A stretch of DNA of 6,401 nucleotides from JALVDI01 sp039186435 (GTDB taxonomy: Bacteria; Myxococcota_A; Polyangia; Polyangiales; Houyiibacteriaceae). The notes under the pieces were generated by a model that saw only the letters and a program-made list of their open reading frames with translations, made no database searches and was not told where the DNA came from. The position numbers and the translations under genes were made by a program. The stretch lies in contig JBCDAA010000480.1 of NCBI GenBank assembly GCA_039186435.1, positions 1 to 6,401 of the forward strand. Reading direction: 5' to 3'. Below, piece by piece: positions 1-5,513 of this stretch. Position 1 is the stretch's first letter; every line of letters begins with the position of its first letter.

Positions 1-2223
1 CACCACCTGCTTCGGGTGGTTGTGGTTCGCGACGACCACGCCGTCGATGTTCCACTCCGCGAGAAGCGCGCGAACCTCCTCGATGGGTGCGCTTACCGCA
101 GTCATGGCGCCGGGCGCCTTCGCGGCTTCGGCCATCTGCAGCCCACGCTCGCGAGCCACGCGAATCGCGTCTTCTTCCGAGAGCGATCCCGCCGCGTGCA
201 GCGCGATCACCTCGCCGAAGGAATGTCCCGCGACCGCCTTCGGCGTCACCCCGAGGGAACGCATCAGCCGCAGCATCGAAAGGCTCGCGACACCGATCGC
301 CGGCTGCGCCCACTCGGTCGCCGTGAGCTTCTTCGTCTGCTCGGCTTCGGCGTTTTCGGCGAAGGACGGCTTCGGAAACGCAACGTCGTGCAGCGCTTCG
401 TCCGCAAACGCATCGAGACCCGCGGCAACCTCCCAGGGAAGGCGCGCTTCGTCCCAGCTCATCGCCAGGCCCGCGCTCATGTCGAGGTACTGACTCCCCT
501 GGCCGGGGAAAAGCATCGCGAGATCTTCGGCCGCGCCAGTGCCAAAGGCGGTGCCGTCCGGCGTGCTGAAGGGTTCGCCCGCCGCGACGCGCTCGGCCGC
601 TGCGCTTAGCTTCTTCTGAAGATCGGCGCCGTCGCTCGCGACCACCGCAAGACGAAACGCCGCGCTTGCGTCGTAGTCCCGCTGCGTCTGCTGCGCGAGA
701 AAGAGGAACATCCCCGCGTCCGCCGCAACGCCCGCAAGCTCCGTTGCTTTCGCCTGCACCGCGGCAGGGCTCTCACCCGTCACGACAATGAGCTCCGCGT
801 CGTTCACCCGGCGACGAAACGCCTTGTCCGCCGGGCCCGTGTACTCCTCGAGGGCGACGTGAAAGTTCGAGCCACCAAAACCAAAGGAGCTCACCGAACC
901 CCGGCGCGGATGCTTCGTCTGAATCCACGGCCGCGGGCGCGTGCTCAGGTAGAAGGGACTCTCCGCGATCTCCATTTTCGGATTCGGTCGCTCGACCTTG
1001 ATCGTCGGCGGGAGCGCCTTGTGATGAAGTGCGAGGATCGCTTTGACGAGACCCGCAGCGCCGGCGGCGGATTTCGTGTGGCCGATCTGCGACTTCACCG
1101 AGCCGAGGGCGCACCAGCCGCGGTCCGAACTCGCTTCGCCGAAGACCATGCGAAGGCCTTCGAACTCCGCCGCGTCGCCGGCGATGGTGCCGGTGCCGTG
1201 CGCTTCGACGAGGTCGACCGTCTCGGGGCCGTAGCCCGCGTTTTCGTAGGCGCGGCGAATCGCCTTCGCCTGTCCGGCCGGCACCGGTGCGTAGACCGCC
1301 GTGCCGCCTCCGTCGCTGCTCGAACCGACGCCGCGAATCACCGCGTAGATGCGGTCCTGATCGCGTTCCGCGTCATCGAGGCGCTTGAGGGCAACCATGC
1401 CGAAGCCCTCGCCGAGCATCGTGCCGTCGGCCTGATCGCTGAAGGGGCGGCAGTCGCCGGACTTGCTCAGCGCGGGCGTCTTGCTGAAGCAGAGGTACAT
1501 GAAGATGTCGTTCATCGTGTCGGCGCCGCCGCAGATCACGACGTCGGACTGACCGATGCGCAGCTCGTTGACCGCCATCGAAAGCGCGCTGAAGGTGCTC
1601 GCGCAGGCCGCGTCGGTCACGCAGTTGGTGCCGCCGAGGTTGAGCTTGTTGGCGATGCGTCCCGCGACGACGTTGCCGAGCACGCCGGGAAAGGTCGCTT
1701 CCTGCCAGGGCGTGTAGTGCGCTTCGATGCGCTTGCAGGCTTCCTGCACCTCGTCTTCGCCGAGGCCCATTTCGCGGAGGGCTTTGGTCCACACCGGACG
1801 CTGTAGGCGGCTCACCATCGCGCCGAGAAGTTCCTGCGCGCTCGTCACGCCGAGGACGACGCTCATGCGGTTGCGATCGGCGTAGGAAAACTGCCCCTTG
1901 GCCGCGTCTTCGAGGACACGCTGCGCCACGATCAGCGCGAGAAGCTGGCAGGTGTCGGTCGCGGGAACGGTCGAGGGCGGAACGCCCCAGGCCATCGGAT
2001 CGAAGTCGATCTTACCGATGAACGCGCCGCGCTTCGCGTAGGTCTTGTCCGGCGCTTTGGGGTCGGGGTCGTAGTAGTCCTCGATCAGCCAATGGCTTGC
2101 GGGCACGTCGGTGATGCGGTCGGTGCCGGCGAGAATGTCTCTCCAGAATCCTCGGGAATCGAGGGATCCGGGAAAGAGCGTGCTGACGCCGACAACGGCG
2201 ATGGGGGAGGCGTTTTTCTTCAT
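1..2223 (-). CDS. pfaA: PfaA-like polyunsaturated fatty acid / secondary-lipid synthase, N-terminal part (KS-AT), partial
   Basis: N-terminal 741 residues of a type I iterative fatty acid/polyketide synthase; the reading frame is unbroken and leaves the window at base 1. A ketosynthase fills about residues 6-460: active-site Cys207 in DAACAST, His342 in EAHGTGT and His382 in KSQIGHTK form the complete decarboxylating-condensation triad, and GFGGSNFH closes the domain near residue 455. After a linker, an acyltransferase starts near 568 (FPGQGSQY at 572-579), with nucleophile Ser668 in GHSFGE and Arg693, 25 residues downstream, where malonyl-type transferases bind the extender carboxylate. The insert ending in PWQEATFPGVLGNVVAGR (about 173-188) and the KS-AT order match PfaA-type synthases rather than modular PKS. 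Acyl carrier repeats and a ketoreductase are expected beyond the edge. The ATG at 2223 lies 13 bases after the pfaD stop; the Shine-Dalgarno is weak, so coupling is likely. It acts in the cytoplasm. The lipid product cannot be read from this part; a related uncharacterised Pfa-like class is the main alternative. Confidence 0.93.
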   Translation of the reverse strand, partial: MKKNASPIAVVGVSTLFPGSLDSRGFWRDILAGTDRITDVPASHWLIEDYYDPDPKAPDKTYAKRGAFIGKIDFDPMAWGVPPSTVPATDTCQLLALIVAQRVLEDAAKGQFSYADRNRMSVVLGVTSAQELLGAMVSRLQRPVWTKALREMGLGEDEVQEACKRIEAHYTPWQEATFPGVLGNVVAGRIANKLNLGGTNCVTDAACASTFSALSMAVNELRIGQSDVVICGGADTMNDIFMYLCFSKTPALSKSGDCRPFSDQADGTMLGEGFGMVALKRLDDAERDQDRIYAVIRGVGSSSDGGGTAVYAPVPAGQAKAIRRAYENAGYGPETVDLVEAHGTGTIAGDAAEFEGLRMVFGEASSDRGWCALGSVKSQIGHTKSAAGAAGLVKAILALHHKALPPTIKVERPNPKMEIAESPFYLSTRPRPWIQTKHPRRGSVSSFGFGGSNFHVALEEYTGPADKAFRRRVNDAELIVVTGESPAAVQAKATELAGVAADAGMFLFLAQQTQRDYDASAAFRLAVVASDGADLQKKLSAAAERVAAGEPFSTPDGTAFGTGAAEDLAMLFPGQGSQYLDMSAGLAMSWDEARLPWEVAAGLDAFADEALHDVAFPKPSFAENAEAEQTKKLTATEWAQPAIGVASLSMLRLMRSLGVTPKAVAGHSFGEVIALHAAGSLSEEDAIRVARERGLQMAEAAKAPGAMTAVSAPIEEVRALLAEWNIDGVVVANHNHPKQVV

Positions 2224-2236
2224 AGCTTCACGGGCC

Positions 2237-3847
2237 CTACGTGAGGGGACGAGGAACAAATCGGAAAGCACGCTGCGGCACCGGGGCACCGTAGCTGCGA
2301 AGTTGATGCGCGCGGGTGAGCACAGCCGCGCCTTCAAGGAGGTTCAAAGCAATCTGCACGACCGAGCGATTTTCGAGCGGCTCTAGGTGGGAGCCGCGTA
2401 CCCAATCGTTGAACGCACCCATGGCGGGGCCGCACCAGATCTGAAAGTCCATGCGACGCGACTCTTCGCCAACGATCGCCCAGCGGCTCGAGAGGCCGAG
2501 GTACCAGCGAAAGCAAAGCGCCATCTCGTGTTTCGGATCCTTGGCGGCTTCGTCGTTTTGCGCCGGGTCACGGTCCGCCCAAAACGCGTGCGTTGAAGCG
2601 CGGACTTCGTCGAAGGTTGCGCCGAGCACCTGCTTTTCGAGTTTGGCGCGCTCCGTCGCCGGGATCGCGTCGAGGCTTTCGTAGTTGCGGTACGCCTCGT
2701 AAAGACGGTGGCCGCGCACGGCGAACATCGTGCCGCGCTTGAGCACCTGCACCTCGACGCCCTGCTCGAACATGTCGGCGGCCGGCGCCATCCCGACGTC
2801 GGTCATCGCGGCCGTCGCGAGCATCGCTTTGCCGGCGGGCGAAAGACCCGACTCGACCGACGCTTGGTTCACCGAACCGGTCAGCACATACGCAGCGCCG
2901 AGCGAAAACGCAGCCGCCACCGAGCGCGGCGTTCCGAGACCGCCCGCCGCACCGATGCGAATCGGCCGCGTATAGCCAAACTCCGCCGCGAGCGCGTCGC
3001 GAAGCTCGGAAATCACCGGGAAAACCGCGGTCAGCGCCTGGTTGTCGGTATGGCCGCCGGAGTCCGCTTCGACCGTGATGTCTTCCGCGATCGGTACATG
3101 CGCGGCGAGGCGCGCTTCGTCCGCCGTGATCTTTCCTTCGCGAACGAGCGCGTCGAGCATCGCCTTCGGCGCCGGCGTCAAAAAGTGCCGCGCGACTTCC
3201 GGGCGCGAGTTCTTCGCGAACACAAAGTTACGCCGATCGATCGAGCCGTCGGGGCGCTGCGAAAGGCCGCTCACCGCGTAGCGAACGATGGCCGGCGTCA
3301 GACTCAGGTAGGCCGCCGCCGAAACCCGCCGCACGCCGCGCCGCAGGTAAAGATCCGCCACCGCTTCTTCGAGCGCCGGCTCGGCGGGGGAGTGGATGAG
3401 GTTCATGCCCCAGGTCAGATCGGCGCTGCCGATCGCTGACGTAATTCGATCGAGCGCCGCTTCGACCTTCCGGTACGCGAGCCCGGCCGCGCCGAAGAAG
3501 CCGAGCATATTCGCGCGCGCCATCGCGATGACGATGTCGGTGGTGGCGATGCCGTTGGCCATGGCGCCCGTGACGTACGGAAAACGAACGCCGTGGGTTT
3601 CGTTGAAACTGCGGTCGCCGAGCCACTCCGGGTAGAGCGCCGGAAGCGTCGCGAGCAGGGAAAGCGTCGGATGGCCGTTCACCATCCGCGTCGGAATCAC
3701 CTCGCCGGCAAACCCCACGCCCACATGGCCGCTCGGATGCTGCACCACGTGGATCGGCGTACGGATCTCGGCGATGGCCTGAGCAAGATCTTCCCCGAAG
3801 ATCGGCTCACGCGGTCCGACCACCCAACTTCCGACCGGCGATAGCAC
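2237..3847 (-). CDS. pfaD: PfaD-family FMN-dependent enoyl reductase (trans-acting, secondary-lipid synthase)
   Basis: 536 residues, close to the length I recall for Shewanella PfaD (about 540), and full length by comparison. It is a TIM-barrel flavoprotein of the 2-nitropropane dioxygenase-like superfamily. The family reduces the enoyl-ACP double bond in trans during Pfa-type chain elongation. Visible signatures: GAMANGIAT (94-102), FFGAAGL (117-123), NLIHSPAE (149-156), the flavin-region EADSGGHTDN (260-269), the glycine-rich GAAGGLGTP (299-307), GSVNQ (324-328), MAPAADMF (353-360), and the PfaD-specific C-terminal region with FRWYLGLSSRW (446-456) and FQIWCGPAMGAFNDWVRGS (468-486). The start is a GTG; no ATG lies in frame upstream although the frame stays open past 4025. 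Translation from GTG begins just ahead of the GSW...PREP segment that aligns with the N-terminus of known PfaD. The Shine-Dalgarno is poor. First gene of the operon, followed by the synthase. An ATG at 3888 in another frame is a possible alternative start only if a frameshift exists. Confidence 0.95.
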   Translation of the reverse strand: MLSPVGSWVVGPREPIFGEDLAQAIAEIRTPIHVVQHPSGHVGVGFAGEVIPTRMVNGHPTLSLLATLPALYPEWLGDRSFNETHGVRFPYVTGAMANGIATTDIVIAMARANMLGFFGAAGLAYRKVEAALDRITSAIGSADLTWGMNLIHSPAEPALEEAVADLYLRRGVRRVSAAAYLSLTPAIVRYAVSGLSQRPDGSIDRRNFVFAKNSRPEVARHFLTPAPKAMLDALVREGKITADEARLAAHVPIAEDITVEADSGGHTDNQALTAVFPVISELRDALAAEFGYTRPIRIGAAGGLGTPRSVAAAFSLGAAYVLTGSVNQASVESGLSPAGKAMLATAAMTDVGMAPAADMFEQGVEVQVLKRGTMFAVRGHRLYEAYRNYESLDAIPATERAKLEKQVLGATFDEVRASTHAFWADRDPAQNDEAAKDPKHEMALCFRWYLGLSSRWAIVGEESRRMDFQIWCGPAMGAFNDWVRGSHLEPLENRSVVQIALNLLEGAAVLTRAHQLRSYGAPVPQRAFRFVPRPLT

Positions 3848-3994
3848 CGAGGCTGGGGATAGCTGGAATCGCCGATCCGTTCCGTCATCGTTCGGACACA
3901 GCCGTAAACGTTTGAAATTGTGGGGGAAACGCTCGTGAGAAATCCCAGTAACGGGTGGCGTGGCGGAAACGGTGCGCCGACCGATTTCCTGAGC
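3848..3994 (-). promoter_or_regulatory. presumed promoter and leader region of the pfaD-pfaA operon
   Basis: About 150 bases between the island terminator and the pfaD start. Because a terminator precedes it, the lipid operon should have its own promoter here; that is inference from position. I could not pick a convincing -35/-10 pair. The most AT-rich part (about 3900-3925) reads ACAATTTCAAACGTTTAC on the minus strand. No riboswitch-like structure was recognised. Confidence 0.35.
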
Positions 3995-4013
3995 AAAATC
4001 CGCCGCTGCGGAT
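3995..4013 (-). terminator. probable rho-independent terminator of the four-gene island
   Basis: On the minus strand ATCCGC-AGCG-GCGGAT forms a perfect six-pair stem with a four-base loop, followed directly by T residues (the run TTTT includes the last stem base). It begins about 12 bases after the stop of the last island gene, in the right orientation to end that transcript before pfaD. The stem is short and the T tract modest, so efficiency may be partial. Confidence 0.55.
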
Positions 4014-4025
4014 CTTGTTCGCGAC

Positions 4026-4331
4026 TTAGTCGTCCTCGGATTCGGTGTCGGCGTTTACAACGGGGACGCTGTCCACCAACCGGGGTTCGTCGAGGCGCCA
4101 CCAGTACTCCCCGTACTCGCGAGGGGCGACGTGTTCGTAAATCGCCACGACCCCAAGCAACTTCGTTGGCTCCAATGCAGCGAAGTCCCACCCGTCCTTT
4201 TCCGCTCGGAAAAGCCCGCTTTGCTGATCGAACCAGACCTGAAAACCCTTCTCAACCAGAGTCACAAGCGCGGTGTTGTAGACTCGATTGCTGTCGGAGA
4301 TTTGTGGTTGGATGTCGCTCTTGAACTTCAT
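4026..4331 (-). CDS. hypothetical protein, family 1 copy 2 (YNTAL...LLGVVAI...EH)
   Basis: 101 residues, function not recognised. No signal peptide or membrane segment; the C-terminus is acidic (NADTESEDD). It is a paralogue of the gene just upstream: over 52 aligned residues beginning at VYNTALV I count 25 identities (48%), including YNTALV near the start, KG, a central GW, and the block PT-LLG-VAI-EH. The alternation of short hydrophobic runs suggests a small alpha/beta fold. I chose the ATG at 4331 because it overlaps the TGA of the upstream gene as ATGA, a classic translational-coupling junction; an in-frame ATG at 4352 would add seven residues (MGRNLRQ) that the paralogue lacks. Last gene of the apparent operon, followed by a terminator. 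Small tandem paralogues of this size can be immunity proteins of polymorphic toxins, but nothing in the sequence proves this. Confidence 0.75.
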   Translation of the reverse strand: MKFKSDIQPQISDSNRVYNTALVTLVEKGFQVWFDQQSGLFRAEKDGWDFAALEPTKLLGVVAIYEHVAPREYGEYWWRLDEPRLVDSVPVVNADTESEDD

Positions 4332-4609
4332 TTGTCGGAGGTTACGACCCATTTGAAAGGTGTCGGTTCTCTAGGCAGATTTGGATACAAATAAGGCTCG
4401 TCGCGTCGCCACTCAGGTCGAAACTCTGCGTGCTCGACGATCGCTACGAGTCCGAGAATCGCCGTAGGACTGCTGCCGCGAAGCTCCCATCCCTTTCCGC
4501 GCGCTACAAACTCATCAAACAGGCTGTCGTATACAACACTGTATCCCTTGTCGCGGAGCACGACCAAAGCTGTGTTGTATACGTTGGTGTAGTCACTCAA
4601 CGTCGGCAT
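4328..4609 (-). CDS. hypothetical protein, family 1 copy 1 (YNTAL...ILGLVAI...EH)
   Basis: 93 residues, function not recognised. It carries the same conserved elements as its downstream paralogue: VYNTALVVL near residue 10, KGYSV, a central GW, and SPTAILGLVAIVEH around residues 49-62, then a polar, proline-rich tail. Soluble, with no export signal. Its stop overlaps the start of the next gene (ATGA) and it begins 36 bases after the previous stop, so it belongs to one transcription unit. The ribosome-binding site is weak (TAAG). The start region is comparatively AT-rich (47% GC in the line 4561-4620) against about 65% in the lipid genes. The coding region holds a perfect 12-base inverted repeat near the 5' end of the message. 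Confidence 0.75.
   Translation of the reverse strand: MPTLSDYTNVYNTALVVLRDKGYSVVYDSLFDEFVARGKGWELRGSSPTAILGLVAIVEHAEFRPEWRRDEPYLYPNLPREPTPFKWVVTSDK
4528..4583. repeat. perfect 12-base inverted repeat inside a small gene
   Basis: CGTATACAACAC at 4528-4539 recurs as its exact reverse complement at 4572-4583, separated by 32 bases. Each arm contains the palindrome GTATAC. In the mRNA the arms cover the codons for VYNTA and for VVYD, so a long-loop hairpin could form near the start of the message. A shorter part (TACAACAC) occurs at the matching place of the paralogue (4273-4280, as its complement), as expected from codons of the conserved YNT motif. Function unknown; coincidence is possible. 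Confidence 0.6.
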
Positions 4610-4645
4610 CTTAGAACAGTTTGATTATCGGCTCATGGTTGGCCG

Positions 4646-4906
4646 TCAAGAGCGTTCGTCAAGCCATCTCTCCGGAAACACCTCGACGAGGCCCTCTCCT
4701 GTGAATACGTCCAGTTCAGCGGAGGCGATAACGATTGCGTCCTCAGGGCGTGGACCATCGAAGTAGAGCTGAAACACTCGCTTGTCTTCGTAGAATAGAG
4801 TCCCGAGCACCAAGAGCTTTCGCAACGAATCAGGAACTGGTGGATGCTTCGACATTGCAGCTCGCACCATCTCTCGTGCGCGCTCTGTGAGAGCCTCAAG
4901 GGGCAT
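4646..4906 (-). CDS. hypothetical protein, family 2 copy 2 (HPPVPD...TGEGLVEVFPERW)
   Basis: 86 residues, function not recognised. It is a tandem paralogue of the upstream gene: 41 of 76 aligned residues are identical (54%), with conserved HPP-PD, LVLG, RVFQLYF/RIFELYV, RPED and the nearly invariant end GEGLV-VFPERW. It looks like an N-terminal helix (LTERAREMVRAAMSK) followed by three or four beta strands. No signal peptide or membrane segment. I chose the ATG at 4906 because it gives the same length and N-terminal alignment as the paralogue (85 residues); in-frame GTG codons at 4927 and 4918 would lengthen it by seven or four residues. The next gene follows after 36 bases. The strand pair ending in a TGE turn loosely recalls small alpha+beta immunity or PepSY-like domains, a resemblance too weak for a name. 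Confidence 0.75.
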   Translation of the reverse strand: MPLEALTERAREMVRAAMSKHPPVPDSLRKLLVLGTLFYEDKRVFQLYFDGPRPEDAIVIASAELDVFTGEGLVEVFPERWLDERS

Positions 4907-4992
4907 TCGACGTTTCACTGCAACCACCCGTCAAGTTATCACCAGCACTCGATCGGTTGTGACTAAGGGATGACGGTCTGCGGAGAATCTGC

Positions 4993-5250
4993 TCACTCGG
5001 TCCAGCGCTCCGGGAACACCTGGACTAAGCCTTCGCCGCTATGAACATTGAGTTTTGCAATCGCCAGTAAAAGACCGTCTTCCGGCCGGTCGGCAGGCAC
5101 GTAGAGCTCAAAGATGCGCTCGTCGCCTTCGAGCCCCATGCCTAGAACCAGCTGCTCGCGGTATCCGTCTGGGATGGGTGGGTGAGCTGAGAGCGCATCT
5201 CGAACGAGCGCCTTCGCGCGGTCACGAAGCTCTGCAATAGATAGTGTCAC
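4993..5250 (-). CDS. hypothetical protein, family 2 copy 1 (HPPIPD...SGEGLVQVFPERW)
   Basis: 85 residues, function not recognised. First gene of the apparent four-gene operon. An amphipathic N-terminal helix (ELRDRAKALVRDALSA) leads to HPPIPD, LVLG, a predicted strand RIFELYV, RPEDGLLLAIAKLNV and the conserved ending SGEGLVQVFPERW. GTG start with AGGA eight bases upstream, a reasonable ribosome-binding site and the best in this operon. Its paralogue lies 86 bases downstream. Its GC content (62% in the line 5101-5160) is higher than that of the three genes after it. The protein looks soluble and cytoplasmic. It faces away from the propeller gene, with a 125-base gap between them. Confidence 0.75.
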   Translation of the reverse strand: MTLSIAELRDRAKALVRDALSAHPPIPDGYREQLVLGMGLEGDERIFELYVPADRPEDGLLLAIAKLNVHSGEGLVQVFPERWTE

Positions 5251-5293
5251 GGCAAGAATCCTATCAGGGAGCCCAACACTCGGAACCGGCCGT

Positions 5294-5308
5294 AGTAGGC
5301 GTCCTACT
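5294..5308. promoter_or_regulatory. short palindrome in the divergent intergenic region, possible operator
   Basis: AGTAGG-CGT-CCTACT is a perfect inverted repeat with six-base arms and a three-base centre. It sits near the middle of the 125-base gap between the divergent island operon and propeller gene, 43 bases upstream of one start and 67 upstream of the other. The position suits a regulator-binding site acting on both promoters, but a six-base arm can occur by chance. No clear -35/-10 pair was found around it. Confidence 0.3.
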
Positions 5309-5375
5309 GAAGCGTTGGCTCGAGGAGTGATGGCCTTTGCGGCGTGCGTCCCCTTCGTGCTTGCTATCGAACGTC

Positions 5376-5513
5376 ATGATCTTCGTCCTTGAGGAACTCG
5401 ATTCGCCGGCCACGGGGTCCGTGCGCAACTTCAGCCGGGTTGGCTATCGCTGGCTGCTCGCCGGAGGTGACGAGGGCACTCCCTTTGCCTGCTTCCTGGA
5501 TGGCACGAGGTGA
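5376..5513 (+). CDS. N-terminal segment of the propeller gene in a different frame (45 codons)
   Basis: An open frame of 45 codons, beginning MIFVLEELDSP and ending FACFLDGTR before TGA at 5511. Codon use is GC-rich at third positions, as in the neighbouring real genes. The segment RWLLAGGDEGTPFACFLDGTR reads like a propeller blade ending in half an Asp box (DGTRW would be the usual form). The TGA overlaps the ATG of the following frame (TGATG). One extra G at the junction (GGTGGATGG for GGTGATGG) would give DGTRWMAHPD and fuse both frames into one 290-residue protein. So this is most likely the true N-terminus of the propeller protein, separated by a frameshift mutation or sequencing/assembly error. 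The other reading is a tiny coupled leader gene. An in-frame TTG at 5361 could extend it. Confidence 0.5.
   Translation: MIFVLEELDSPATGSVRNFSRVGYRWLLAGGDEGTPFACFLDGTR

Noticed and set aside
859..1806. Long plus-strand open frame (315 codons) opposite the synthase gene
   Set aside because: It is antisense to the ketosynthase, whose catalytic motifs are intact on the minus strand. The translation is Arg/Ala/His-rich with no domain pattern, typical of shadow frames in GC-rich genes.
2708..3439. Plus-strand open frame of 243 codons opposite pfaD
   Set aside because: pfaD is unmistakable on the other strand; this product is arginine/histidine-rich and has no recognisable fold.
3697..4191. Minus-strand open frame of 164 codons spanning the end of the island, the gap and the start of pfaD
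   Set aside because: It overlaps two better genes in other frames, runs through the terminator hairpin, and its translation is low in structure and rich in arginine.
4646..5250. Naming the family 2 proteins as a known immunity or PepSY-like family
   Set aside because: The only resemblance is a strand pair with a TGE/SGE turn; without a profile search it does not justify a name.
5322..5392. GAGGAG followed by ATG at 5330, a possible short leader gene of 20 codons (MAFAACVPFVLAIERHDLRP)
   Set aside because: The spacing between GGAG and ATG is only two bases, and nothing else supports translation of this short frame.
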